This document shows positions 39,159 to 48,283 of a DNA stretch of 64,000 bases, one piece after another. The notes beneath the pieces were generated by a model. That model was not told where the DNA came from. It saw nothing but the letters and a program-made list of their open reading frames with translations, and made no database searches. Numbering within the stretch: the first letter of the stretch is position 1; each line of letters begins with the position of its first letter. The DNA lies in the NCBI RefSeq assembly GCF_012641435.1, contig NZ_JABAIJ010000001.1:620001-684000 (forward strand). Reading direction: 5' to 3'. The DNA comes from Rhizobium sp. P38BS-XIX (GTDB lineage: Bacteria > Pseudomonadota > Alphaproteobacteria > Rhizobiales > Rhizobiaceae). Both the position numbers and the translations under genes were made by a program.

Positions 39159-41060
39159 ATGTTTTCACTTTATATGTTTGGCGGCCTGAGGCTTCTGGAT
39201 GACGATGGACGAGACGTGGCCTTTCCCGAGAAAGGCCTGCTAATCATCGCCTATCTGATGGCCGATCCGACTGCGCGCGCATCCCGCAATGGCATTGCTC
39301 AGCTCTTATGGGGCAGGGATGACAATGGCAGCGCCCAGGCCAATCTGCGAAAACTCGTATCGCGGGTCAGAAGCCGGCAGGCGGCGCTGGGCAAGCCATT
39401 CCTTCGCTTCACGGACACCACCATCGAACTCGATACGCCGCCCGCCGGCGCCGATATTTTGCCGGCGGAAATGGACGATGCCCAACCAATACTCGTAAGA
39501 CTCGACCTCCTTGTAAACGCTTTGGAATCTGAATTTCTCCAGGACGTCGACTGCGAAAGCCCGGTTTTCGTCCATTGGCGGGAAACGCAAAAGCATCGGC
39601 ATATGTGGATGCTGAAGGAAACCCTTAAAATCGCAGCGGAAGAGGCAAGCGCCGCGGCCGATGTTGCTCGTGTAAAGGAAGCGGCCATCCTTGCCTTGGG
39701 TGCCGATCCGGAAGATCGGGATATTCATCGGATTCTGCTGCGGATATTCGACGCGGCCGGAGAAGTCGAGCACTTCAGACAAATCTTCCAACAGCGCGGC
39801 AAGCTGCTGGCGTCGTGGTCCGACCGACAGGGCAGGGCTTCGATGCCGCATGCCAATGCGACGGACTTGCGGACCGGTGCCGGAAAACTGCGGGTGCCGT
39901 TGCTGCTGATGCCGCCCTTGGACCGGCCCGAAATGGGCTATGATATCGCGTCACTGGTTCAGGACATCACCGTCGGCTTCTACGCGCTGGATAGCCTGGA
40001 TGTGAGAGATCGCTGCACGGCGGTTAAGATCAGCAGGCTGGGCGAGGGCGCTGTCGCAAGCTTCGACCAGCACAATCGTTCCTACGTGCTCGACATGCGG
40101 CTCAGCGGCCATCACGACGAGCCGGTGCTCTTCTCGCAGCTTGTCGAAACGGCCACCGACGAAGTCGTTTGGGCAGAGCGGCTTGTACTTGGACAATCGT
40201 CGCCGGAACAGCAAAAACTGAACATTGCACGGCATATCGTATTGTCCCTCGCTGGACAGATCGAACGCCGCGAAATGGTGCGCTCGCATTTTGCAACCAA
40301 TCCCGCCGCCTATCAGCGCTACCTTGCCGGCCGGCGTTATCTCGATCGCCTCTCCGTGCCGAATCTGCAGAGGGCGCGCCTGGAGCTCGAGACCTCGCTG
40401 CAGAAAAGTGGTGACTTCGCTCCAGCCTTGAGTTCGCTGGCGCGCACCTACTCCAAGGAGTGGCTGCTCAAGGCCGGCGGCGATATGGCTCTGCTCAGAG
40501 AGGCGGAGAACTATGCCTTGCAGGCCATTGCCGCGCGACCGGGTATCGCCGACGGCTATCGCGAGCTTGGGGTCGCAAAGACCTTCCAAGGGATAACCGA
40601 CGAAAACATCGAGGCGCTTGAACTCGCGGAAGCACTCAATCCAAATCACGCTGGCATCATCGCCGATCATGCGGAAGCTCTGGTCTACGCATCGCGCCTG
40701 GATCTGGGCCTGGAGAAGATAGAACGTGCGATCGCGCTCAATCCGGTCAGTCCCGATTCCTATTTCTGGATCGCATCGGCGGCGAGCTACATGGGCGGCG
40801 ACTTCGAGAAAGCGCTCGGCTATATCGACCGGATGGCGGATGGCCGCCTGGCGGATCGGATCGCTGCCGCAAGCTGGGCCATGCTCGGTCAGCAGGAAAG
40901 AGCCGATTTCTTCGTCCGACGCGTCCACGAAAACAATCCCGGCTTCGACGTTGACCGGTGGCTTTCGGTCATACCCATCAAGGAGCAATGGCAGCGCGAC
41001 ATCTATTACGAGGGGTTGCGCAGGGCCGGTTTCTGGAAGAACCCTTCTGACGAGGCATGA
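39159..41060 (+). CDS. SARP-like transcriptional regulator with TPR repeats
   Basis: The 633-residue protein has an OmpR-like winged helix (MFSLYMFGGLRLLDDDGRDV through about residue 90), a bacterial transcriptional activation domain (about 105-205), a middle domain of the TolB-N/FlgO-like kind found in CadC- or CyaC-type regulators (VPLLLMPPLDRPEMGYDIAS, ATDEVVWAERLVL), and several TPR units to the end. The start is uncertain: the frame is open back to 38964, and ATGs at 39129 and 39159 both lack a good ribosome-binding site. It stands 192 bases before the four-gene membrane module and is its obvious candidate regulator. Confidence 0.85.
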   Translation: MFSLYMFGGLRLLDDDGRDVAFPEKGLLIIAYLMADPTARASRNGIAQLLWGRDDNGSAQANLRKLVSRVRSRQAALGKPFLRFTDTTIELDTPPAGADILPAEMDDAQPILVRLDLLVNALESEFLQDVDCESPVFVHWRETQKHRHMWMLKETLKIAAEEASAAADVARVKEAAILALGADPEDRDIHRILLRIFDAAGEVEHFRQIFQQRGKLLASWSDRQGRASMPHANATDLRTGAGKLRVPLLLMPPLDRPEMGYDIASLVQDITVGFYALDSLDVRDRCTAVKISRLGEGAVASFDQHNRSYVLDMRLSGHHDEPVLFSQLVETATDEVVWAERLVLGQSSPEQQKLNIARHIVLSLAGQIERREMVRSHFATNPAAYQRYLAGRRYLDRLSVPNLQRARLELETSLQKSGDFAPALSSLARTYSKEWLLKAGGDMALLREAENYALQAIAARPGIADGYRELGVAKTFQGITDENIEALELAEALNPNHAGIIADHAEALVYASRLDLGLEKIERAIALNPVSPDSYFWIASAASYMGGDFEKALGYIDRMADGRLADRIAAASWAMLGQQERADFFVRRVHENNPGFDVDRWLSVIPIKEQWQRDIYYEGLRRAGFWKNPSDEA

Positions 41061-41252
41061 TCGGTTCCCCCATCGCGGAAGCGCGGGTGGATATCGGCCA
41101 TGCCAACGATTTTCCGCAGCCGCGCGCGCGGGCTATTCTTTACCACAATCACATCCTAACCTCTGTTAGATCCCGCTGGACCGGAAACAACCGGTGCGGT
41201 ATCGGTCTGTCGTTTGTGCTTTCTAAGTTGATGAATTCGCCGGGGAAGATCA

Positions 41253-42701
41253 TTGCGTTTTGAAGCTTTAAATCGCCTGTGGGACAACGTCCGGGAGACA
41301 AGCCACGATTTCCGGGCTTCGACAGACGTTTTTCCCGTCGTCGATATCGATAAGCTCGGCTCGACGCTTGATCTGAACAACAAGGCGGCCGCCGCCGGGC
41401 GGGTCAATCGGCCGGCGCAGAGCGCGCAATCTCTTGACGAGACGGAGCAGCGGATCGTCGCCTGGGTCGAGGCCGAGAAGAAAGCCTCCTATCAGGTTCT
41501 GGAGGATCAGTTTCAGACTTTCGACAGCCGTCTGCGCAATCTCGACTTCGAGGGACAGTTCGGGCTGATCCGTCAGGCAAATGCCTCCAGCCTGTCGGAT
41601 TTCAAAGCGGAGGTCGCGAGCGGCGTCGACGAACTACACGGCCTGCGCCGAAACCTGAAGACCGCCGAAGACGAAATGGTCGGCTTCAAGGCAACGCACA
41701 AGCTGCAGCGCGCCGCAAAGGTCTCCAGCAAGGCCGCATGGGGATTTAAGGTCTCGCTGATCGTCTTCCTTGTGCTCATCGAAATGGTCATGAATGGCAG
41801 CTTTCTCGCCAAGGGCAGCGAGCAGGGCATCGTCGGCGGCGTCACGGAAGCGGCCGCCTTTGCGTTCCTGAACATCGGCACGGCGCTGATGTTCTCTTTT
41901 TTCTGCGTCCGCTTTCTGGTGCACCGCTCCTATGCTCTGAAGCTGCTCGGCCTTCTCGGCCTCGTCGCCTATGTTGCAGTGGCATTGGGTATCAATATCG
42001 CGCTGGCGCATTATCGCGAAGTTTCAGCCACGATATTGAGCGGTGCCGGTGCCGAGGTCATCCAGCGATTGAAGACAGCGCCGCTTGGGCTGCAGGAGCT
42101 GAACTCCTGGATGCTGTTTGCCGTCGGCCTGATGTTCTCGCTGTTCGCCTTTATCGATGGTTGCTACCTGACGGATCCCTATCCGGGTTTTGCCGGCGTA
42201 CAGAAGCGCCTTGATGCCGCCAGAGACAATTATATCGACCGCAAGCTGGATCTGATCGACGATCTGCGCGAGATCCGTGACGAGCACAACAACAAGATCG
42301 AGGAAATCATTCGCGATCTCTCGCTGCGCCGCCAGGAGACAGCCGCCATCATCGCACATCGTGGCCGCACGGCTGGGCTCTTCTCCGAACACCAAAACCA
42401 TCTTGAGCGCGCGGCCAATGTCTTGTTGACCATGTATCGTGACGCCAACCGGCAGGCCCGTACCGAACCGGAGCCATCCTATTTTGGTGCGCGCTACAAC
42501 ATGGAGCGCCTGACGCCGGTGTTGCGCACCGACGAGGAGTTGGACGACAAGGTGCTCGGCGCTCGTGTCCAGAGCGCTCAAGCCGAGCTGACGGAGCAGA
42601 TCAAGAAGATCGGCGACGAATTCGAGCGCGCCATCGAGAAATACCATCAGCTCGATAATCTTTTCCCGGAGAGCATCCTTGGCGCGACGCAAGCGGCGTA
42701 G
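41253..42701 (+). CDS. Four-TM coiled-coil membrane protein (first gene of module)
   Basis: I recognise no named family. The 482-residue product starts with TTG, supported by GGGGAAG five bases before it. A cytosolic helical part (residues 55-160, EEAEKKASYQVLEDQFQ-like heptads) leads to four membrane helices at about 164-185, 196-224, 229-252 and 285-306. A long charged helical tail follows (315-480, e.g. DLIDDLREIRDEHNNKIEEI). The overall shape suggests a scaffold in the inner membrane. The next gene starts 23 bases before its stop. Confidence 0.82.
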   Translation: MRFEALNRLWDNVRETSHDFRASTDVFPVVDIDKLGSTLDLNNKAAAAGRVNRPAQSAQSLDETEQRIVAWVEAEKKASYQVLEDQFQTFDSRLRNLDFEGQFGLIRQANASSLSDFKAEVASGVDELHGLRRNLKTAEDEMVGFKATHKLQRAAKVSSKAAWGFKVSLIVFLVLIEMVMNGSFLAKGSEQGIVGGVTEAAAFAFLNIGTALMFSFFCVRFLVHRSYALKLLGLLGLVAYVAVALGINIALAHYREVSATILSGAGAEVIQRLKTAPLGLQELNSWMLFAVGLMFSLFAFIDGCYLTDPYPGFAGVQKRLDAARDNYIDRKLDLIDDLREIRDEHNNKIEEIIRDLSLRRQETAAIIAHRGRTAGLFSEHQNHLERAANVLLTMYRDANRQARTEPEPSYFGARYNMERLTPVLRTDEELDDKVLGARVQSAQAELTEQIKKIGDEFERAIEKYHQLDNLFPESILGATQAA

Positions 42702-43497
42702 CCGGAGCGGCGGATCCGCCGGTCTCATCATAGCAACGGTTTGTCTCGCCGTCCTGTCCCTCGGGATCGTCGGCGGCTATGGCTGGCTGCGTTACAAGGC
42801 AAGTGGCAATGTTGCCATCGACCAGGCATCGCTTTGCCCTGTCGACGGCCCGAAGGCCGAAACGGCAATCCTTCTCGATGTGACCGATCCGATCTCGGAT
42901 ACGACGGCGCTCGATCTGCGCAATCAGTTTCAAAAGATCGTGGCCGATGTGCCGATCGGCGGTGCGATCGACATTTATGCGCTGACCGAAAAGGAAGGCG
43001 AGCTGATCCAGACGTTCCATGGCTGCAATCCTGGAAGCGGCGCCAATGTCGATGAATGGACGAGCAACCCGCGTCTGGCACAGGCACGATGGGAAAAGGG
43101 CTTTCAGAAGCCGTTGGCGGATATCGCCGGCAAGCTGACGGCAGGCGACGCCGGCACACAATCGCCGATCATGGCCGCCATCCAGAAGATCAATCTCGAG
43201 GTCTTCGCCAACGCACCGAGCGGTCTTTCGAAGCGCCTGTTCATCGCTTCCGACATGATCGAACACACCGCCGCCTTTTCGAATTATCGGGACGGCGTCT
43301 CTTACCAGAAATATCAGCACAGTCCGGCGAATGATCGCTTTCGCACGTCGCTCGACGGTGTCTCGGTGAAGATCCTTGCTTTCCAGCGGCCAGGTATGAA
43401 GTTCAGTATAGAAGATCTCGCAAACTTCTGGGCGCAATGGATCAAGGGCAGCAACGGCCATTTCGACGGTTTCGTGCGGTTGGAGGGGATACGCTGA
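42679..43497 (+). CDS. Membrane-anchored vWA-like protein
   Basis: The 272-residue product has a very basic N-terminus (MARRKRRSRSGGS), one membrane helix (about 14-37), and a periplasmic domain of vWA character: AETAILLDVTDPIS at about 60-73 in place of DxSxS, a TQSPIMAAIQKI helix, and RLFIASDMIEHTAAF in place of the third metal-binding loop. It begins with TTG (GGAGAG upstream), overlapping the previous gene by 23 bases, and its TGA shares one base with the next ATG. Function unknown. Confidence 0.8.
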   Translation: MARRKRRSRSGGSAGLIIATVCLAVLSLGIVGGYGWLRYKASGNVAIDQASLCPVDGPKAETAILLDVTDPISDTTALDLRNQFQKIVADVPIGGAIDIYALTEKEGELIQTFHGCNPGSGANVDEWTSNPRLAQARWEKGFQKPLADIAGKLTAGDAGTQSPIMAAIQKINLEVFANAPSGLSKRLFIASDMIEHTAAFSNYRDGVSYQKYQHSPANDRFRTSLDGVSVKILAFQRPGMKFSIEDLANFWAQWIKGSNGHFDGFVRLEGIR

Positions 43498-44438
43498 TGG
43501 CCGGCACCGAAGCGAGATATGTCATTCGCGACTATGGACCGATGGTCCTCTTCGGCCTGGTGACCATTGGCGGCATGATCTTCATCTGGTCGTCCAAGCT
43601 GATGGGCTGGTCGCTGCCGCTGGTGACGGGCGTTCCGCTGGCGCTTATGGGGATCTACTTCGTCGTCTCGCTCGCCTTTGCCGGATTCCGGCTGCATAAC
43701 GAGCAGACCGGCGACAATCTCTACTACATGGGCTTTCTCTTCACCCTGTCGAGCCTCGGCGTCTCGCTCTATCTCTTCGCCGGCGAAACATCGATCGAGA
43801 CCATCGTCCGCAATTTCGGTATTGCCGTCACCTCCACCATCGCCGGCGTGACGCTGCGCATCCTGTTCAACCAGATGCGGCGAGACCCCATCGACATCGA
43901 GCGCAGCGTGCGCCACGAGCTTGCAGAGATGACGCGGCGCGTCCGCTCCGAACTCGACTCGTCCTCGCGGGAGTTTTCGCATTACCGGCGCGTCAGCAAT
44001 CAAATGCTGTCGGAGGGATTCGAGGAGATCGCTCATCAGGCGGAGCGCAATGGCCAGGAGATCAACAAGATACTGGAAGTGCTGGCGAAACAGGCGGTGA
44101 CCCCGATCAACGATGCCGCCGCGCAATTGACGACGACGACATCCCAGCTGTCCGAAATCATCGGCAAATTCGGCACTGCCGTCGAAAGCGTCGGCAAGAA
44201 GCTCGAGGAGATCCGGTCGCCGGAAGATGTCGTTCGTGCCGAGCTGGCGCCGGCGCTCATCGCCATCAAGGACATGTCCGAGGCGCAGCTGCAGCCATTG
44301 CGCAATATCGAGGTCGCCCTCGGCCGCATGGCCGAAGCCATGGGACAGACACCGCCGCCGAAATCAGAGACTGACGATGGCGATGTCGGGCCGACGAACG
44401 ATGCCACGCTGCGAAAACGCTGGTGGCATCTATGGTAG
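43497..44438 (+). CDS. Four-TM protein with coiled-coil tail (MotA/ExbB-like candidate)
   Basis: The 313-residue product has membrane helices at about 13-32, 42-63, 76-96 and 103-124. The last contains FGIAVTSTIAGVTLRIL, which recalls the polar, threonine-containing third helix of ExbB/TolQ/MotA. A long coiled coil (about 133-255) extends into the cytosol, as in ZorA. The start at ATG 43497 has GGAGG at good spacing. Gene overlap on both sides. Homology to stator proteins is inferred from architecture, not shown. Confidence 0.8.
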   Translation: MAGTEARYVIRDYGPMVLFGLVTIGGMIFIWSSKLMGWSLPLVTGVPLALMGIYFVVSLAFAGFRLHNEQTGDNLYYMGFLFTLSSLGVSLYLFAGETSIETIVRNFGIAVTSTIAGVTLRILFNQMRRDPIDIERSVRHELAEMTRRVRSELDSSSREFSHYRRVSNQMLSEGFEEIAHQAERNGQEINKILEVLAKQAVTPINDAAAQLTTTTSQLSEIIGKFGTAVESVGKKLEEIRSPEDVVRAELAPALIAIKDMSEAQLQPLRNIEVALGRMAEAMGQTPPPKSETDDGDVGPTNDATLRKRWWHLW

Positions 44439-45448
44439 CAGGCGAGCCGGACGTTCAGCCGAAATTGGAGCACAAGGGCTATAATCGCGGCCTGATCCTC
44501 GGGCTGACCATGGCTGAATCCATGCTGCTTCTGGTTTTCTGCCTGCTGCTCGTCGCTGCCGCCCTGATCTCGGCGGAAAGAAACCGCCGCTACGAGGTGG
44601 AGCGCAAGCTGGAGAAGGCGCAGGAGCAAGTCGCCCTCCTGGAAAAGAAGCAATCCGAGCAGACGGCCTTGATCGTGCAATTGCAGTCCAAGATCGTGTC
44701 CGGCGATCTGTCCGTGGCTGAGAAGGCGGTCGTGGAAAAGCAGTGGCGCGAGCTGGTCCTGGCAAAGGAAACGCTCGACAGGCTGGCCGCCAATGATATC
44801 GCTCAGGCCGATCTGCAATCCCTGTCAAAAGTGGCTACTATGCTGAAAGAACACGGCATTGCGCTGGACACGGCAGCCGATCAGGTCAACAAGCTGTTGG
44901 CTGGCAATGGCAGCGGGACGGGGATGCACGACTGGCCCCCCATCATCAATCTTGACGATGCGAAGAAGAACTATTTCCAGTCTGGAAGCGCCGAGCTCAC
45001 CGGCACATTCGCCCAATTGCTCGATACGACCATCACGGATGAAATCGCCAGCAATCTCAATCTCTACGGTGCCAATATCGTCGAAGTGATCGGCCATACC
45101 GACGAGCAGCCAGTGGCACGCGGAAAATCCAATCTCGACGATACGATCATCAACGCCATCGACGGCAAGCTGCCGGTCTCGGCACTGTTGCCGGCCGATA
45201 ATGCCGGGCTTGGTCTTGCCCGCGCCATCGCCGTTGCCAATGTGCTCAAGGCCAATCCGAAGCTGAAGGGTGCTACCATCCTTCCGATGTCCGCCGCGCA
45301 GCTCATCCTACCCGGCGATACCATAACCTCGGGTCAGCGCGGGGCCGTCGAGTCCCGCCGCCGCATTGAGATCCGCGTTCGCGGACGCACGGCGCCTGTT
45401 GCGGTTATCAATGCCGGCGCGACGGCCACCACAACATCGACGCAATAG
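44432..45448 (+). CDS. OmpA/MotB-like protein with N-terminal TM and coiled coil
   Basis: The 338-residue product has one N-terminal membrane helix (about 21-46) containing Glu29 near its cytosolic end, a periplasmic coiled coil (about 48-165), and a C-terminal OmpA-like peptidoglycan-binding domain (NYFQSGSAELTGTF, EVIGHTDEQPVARG, ESRRRIEIRV). This is the MotB/ZorB layout. ATG 44432 is used (GTG at 44423 is possible); it overlaps the preceding gene by seven bases. It is the last gene of the module. Confidence 0.85.
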   Translation: MVAGEPDVQPKLEHKGYNRGLILGLTMAESMLLLVFCLLLVAAALISAERNRRYEVERKLEKAQEQVALLEKKQSEQTALIVQLQSKIVSGDLSVAEKAVVEKQWRELVLAKETLDRLAANDIAQADLQSLSKVATMLKEHGIALDTAADQVNKLLAGNGSGTGMHDWPPIINLDDAKKNYFQSGSAELTGTFAQLLDTTITDEIASNLNLYGANIVEVIGHTDEQPVARGKSNLDDTIINAIDGKLPVSALLPADNAGLGLARAIAVANVLKANPKLKGATILPMSAAQLILPGDTITSGQRGAVESRRRIEIRVRGRTAPVAVINAGATATTTSTQ

Positions 45449-45542
45449 CTCGCCGGGCGCCAGCTCTCTTCCATCCGGACTTGAGGGAAGACAAAGAGAT
45501 GGAGCAGCTCAAAGTTTCCGCGAAAAACTTAGTCGCTGGACG

Positions 45543-47165
45543 TCAGCTTCTGATGCCAGGCGCTTCATAGCCGGTGCGTTCGACATATTCCGTATAGCCG
45601 CCTGTGTACTGATGAATGCCGTCCGGGGTCAGTTCCAATACGCGGTTGGAAAGTGCTGCGAGAAAATGCCGGTCGTGCGACACGAACAGCATCGTACCTT
45701 CATACTGCGACAGCGCCTGGATGAGCATTTCCTTGGTGTCTAGATCGAGATGGTTCGTCGGCTCGTCCAGGATCAACAGGTTCGGCGGTTCGAAAAGCAT
45801 GATCGCCATGACGAGGCGCGCCTTTTCGCCGCCCGACAAGACCCGGCATTTCTTTTCGACATCATCGCCGGAAAAGCCGAAGCATCCGGCGAGCGCCCGC
45901 AACGAGCCTTGACCTGCCTGCGGGAAATCGTGTTCGAGCTGCTGGAACACAGTGCGTTCGCCATCCAGGAGATCCATGGCATGCTGGGCGAAATATCCCA
46001 TTTTGACGCTTGCGCCCAAGGCGACGCTGCCCTGGTCCGGCTGCGTCGAGCCTGCAACCAGCTTGAGCAGCGTGGATTTGCCGGCGCCGTTGATGCCCAT
46101 GATGCACCAACGCTCGCGGCGGCGAACCATGAAGTCGAGGCCTTCATAGATGGTGCGGCTACCGTATTTCTTATGGACGTTCTTCAACACGGCCACATCT
46201 TCACCGGAGCGTGGCGCCGGCTGGAATTCGAAGGCAACCGTCTGGCGGCGCTTCGGCGGCTCGACCCGGTCGATCTTTTCCAGCTTCTTCACGCGGCTCT
46301 GCACCTGCGACGCATGCGAAGCGCGCGCCTTGAACCGCTCGATGAACTTGATTTCCTTGGCAAGCATCGCCTGCTGGCGCTCGAACTGGGCCTGCTGCTG
46401 CTTTTCGTTCTGAGCGCGCTGCTGCTCGTAGAATTCGTAATCGCCCGAGTAGCTCGTCAGGTTGCCGGCATCGATCTCGATAATCTTGCTGACGATGCGG
46501 TTCATGAACTCGCGATCGTGCGATGTCATCAACAACGCACCTTCATAGCCCTTCAGAAAGGACTCGAGCCAGATCAGGCTTTCGATATCGAGATGGTTGC
46601 TCGGCTCGTCGAGCAGCATGACATCGGGACGCATCAAGAGGATGCGGGCCAGCGCCACGCGCATCTTCCAGCCGCCCGAGAGGGCGCCGACATCGCCGTC
46701 CATCATTTCCGGAGTGAAGCTGAGGCCTGCCAGTACCTCGCGGGCACGGCCCTCCAACGCATAGCCATCTAGCTCCTCGTAGCGGGCCTGCACTTCGCCG
46801 TACCGCTCGATGATTTCATCCATTTTGTCGGCTTGATCCGGATCGCTCATGGCAGCCTCGAGTTCTCGCAACTCGGCGGCAACGGCGCTGACGGGGCCTG
46901 CACCCTCCATCACCTCGGAGACGGCGCTGCGGCCTTCCATCTCGCCGACATCCTGGTTGAAATAACCGATGGTGATGCCCTTATCGACCGAGACTTGCCC
47001 TTCGTCCGGCAATTCCTGTCCCGTGATCATCCGGAAAAGCGTCGTCTTGCCGGCGCCGTTTGGGCCGACCAGACCGACGCTCTCGCCTCTATTGAGCGCA
47101 GCGGACGCCTCAATGAAAAGGATACGATGGCTATTCTGCTTGCTGATATTCTCGATACGAATCAT
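45543..47165 (-). CDS. ABC-F family ATP-binding protein
   Basis: This 540-residue soluble protein has two ATP-binding cassettes and no membrane helices. Walker A motifs are GPNGAGKTT (about 34) and GINGAGKST (about 350); signatures LSGGWKMRVALAR and LSGGEKARLVMA; Walker B LLDEPSNHLD and ILDEPTNHLD. The linker between them is long and charged (EQQRAQNEKQQQAQFERQQ). It is of the YbiT/Uup type acting on ribosomes, not a transporter. Confidence 0.95.
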   Translation of the reverse strand: MIRIENISKQNSHRILFIEASAALNRGESVGLVGPNGAGKTTLFRMITGQELPDEGQVSVDKGITIGYFNQDVGEMEGRSAVSEVMEGAGPVSAVAAELRELEAAMSDPDQADKMDEIIERYGEVQARYEELDGYALEGRAREVLAGLSFTPEMMDGDVGALSGGWKMRVALARILLMRPDVMLLDEPSNHLDIESLIWLESFLKGYEGALLMTSHDREFMNRIVSKIIEIDAGNLTSYSGDYEFYEQQRAQNEKQQQAQFERQQAMLAKEIKFIERFKARASHASQVQSRVKKLEKIDRVEPPKRRQTVAFEFQPAPRSGEDVAVLKNVHKKYGSRTIYEGLDFMVRRRERWCIMGINGAGKSTLLKLVAGSTQPDQGSVALGASVKMGYFAQHAMDLLDGERTVFQQLEHDFPQAGQGSLRALAGCFGFSGDDVEKKCRVLSGGEKARLVMAIMLFEPPNLLILDEPTNHLDLDTKEMLIQALSQYEGTMLFVSHDRHFLAALSNRVLELTPDGIHQYTGGYTEYVERTGYEAPGIRS

Positions 47166-47518
47166 GATGACGCCAGGCCCGAAGAAAAGTTTTCGCGGGC
47201 CTTATGCCACGGGTTTGCGACGCTGTCGCAGGTTTTCGGATGGCAGGTGCATGAGTTCAAGTTCGAAGCCTTGGATTCCTTAATAATGTTTTCAAGAAGC
47301 TTCCCCCCGCAGATCAAGTCAGGCGCAGATCAAGTCAGGATGCCCCAATACGTATAGTGCGGGCGGTTTTTGGCTGGCATGCGGACAATGCGGTGTTGAT
47401 AGTATTCCTTCCAATCTGGTGGCGAGATGGCGCCATAAATGTTGACGACAAAAGCGATTGGCACCGTCGGAATAACGGTTCTGTCGTGCTGCAGGTCATG
47501 TTCAACAAGGGGTAATAT
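47166..47518. other. 353-bp gap with a 16-bp tandem duplication
   Basis: No convincing gene. CGCAGATCAAGTCAGG occurs twice in direct succession (47308-47323 and 47324-47339). A ribosome-binding site AAGGGG precedes the methyltransferase at the right end. The region marks the start of DNA with lower GC than the neighbours. Confidence 0.45.
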
Positions 47519-48283
47519 ATGCAATTGGTTGCGGGAGTGGGCGAAGTTGATGTTTTGGATGGGGCGCTGAGGCGATCGTGGAATGAGGTTCAAGGCTGGG
47601 TTGGCGATAGAATTCCGCACATTCTGAAATTTGTTCGCGAACTTCATGATGCGCAAAAAGTGGAGGGCGATATTCTCGAGATCGGCGTTCACCACGGCAA
47701 ACTATTTTTCATGCTGTCCGCCATTTCTCGCGATCATGATCGCTGCGTCGCAGTCGATCTATTCGAGGATCAAGACAAGAACCTTGATCACAGTGGAAAA
47801 GGTTCGCTCGCGATATTTACGCGGCATCTGCATGAGCTTTTCCCGGATTACGCCTCTCGCGTTACGGCAATATCTGCTGACAGCATGTCGTTGACACCGG
47901 TGACAGTCAGAGGGCGACTTGGTGTCGATGGCGTGCGCCTGATTTCAGTGGATGGTGGCCATACCATCGCTCACGTTGTGAATGACATGGCACTTGCCCA
48001 GGAGCTTCTCGTTCCAGGTGGTATCATATTGCTCGATGATTTTCTGGGCGTGCATTGGCCGACGGTCACGGAAGGGTTCTATAAATATATGCAGATCGCC
48101 AATCGGCGCCTGGCACCATTTCTTATCTTCCAGAACAAATTATTTCTCACGACGTTTTCCGAACAACCAGAGACGCTTGCAAGGTTTCGCGAATTTCTGG
48201 ATCGGACTCTGCCAAATGAAATACATTCCGGGCGGTGGCGCTACACAACTGTGGGTGACAACAGCGTACTTTCGTTCGCATAG
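47519..48283 (+). CDS. Class I SAM-dependent methyltransferase
   Basis: The 254-residue product has the SAM-binding motif I (GDILEIGVHHGKLFFML, about residue 50), an acidic end of strand 2 (AVDLFEDQD), and later VRLISVDGGHT and GGIILLDDF. These fit the Methyltransf_24/CmcI-like group, which often acts on sugars or small molecules. AAGGGGTAATAT precedes the ATG. It is not linked to a biosynthetic cluster and its DNA is AT-richer than both neighbours, suggesting acquisition. Substrate unknown. Confidence 0.85.
   Translation: MQLVAGVGEVDVLDGALRRSWNEVQGWVGDRIPHILKFVRELHDAQKVEGDILEIGVHHGKLFFMLSAISRDHDRCVAVDLFEDQDKNLDHSGKGSLAIFTRHLHELFPDYASRVTAISADSMSLTPVTVRGRLGVDGVRLISVDGGHTIAHVVNDMALAQELLVPGGIILLDDFLGVHWPTVTEGFYKYMQIANRRLAPFLIFQNKLFLTTFSEQPETLARFREFLDRTLPNEIHSGRWRYTTVGDNSVLSFA

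Noticed and set aside
41057..41263. A 68-codon frame overlapping the SARP/TPR gene stop (ATGA) and the module start
   Set aside because: The overlap looks like coupling, but the translation is of random character and the frame overlaps the better-supported TTG start of the next gene.
41253..45448. Calling the four-gene module a Zorya defence system
   Set aside because: Only the last two proteins resemble ZorA and ZorB in layout; no ZorC, ZorD helicase or ZorE nuclease is present in the window, so the name is not justified.
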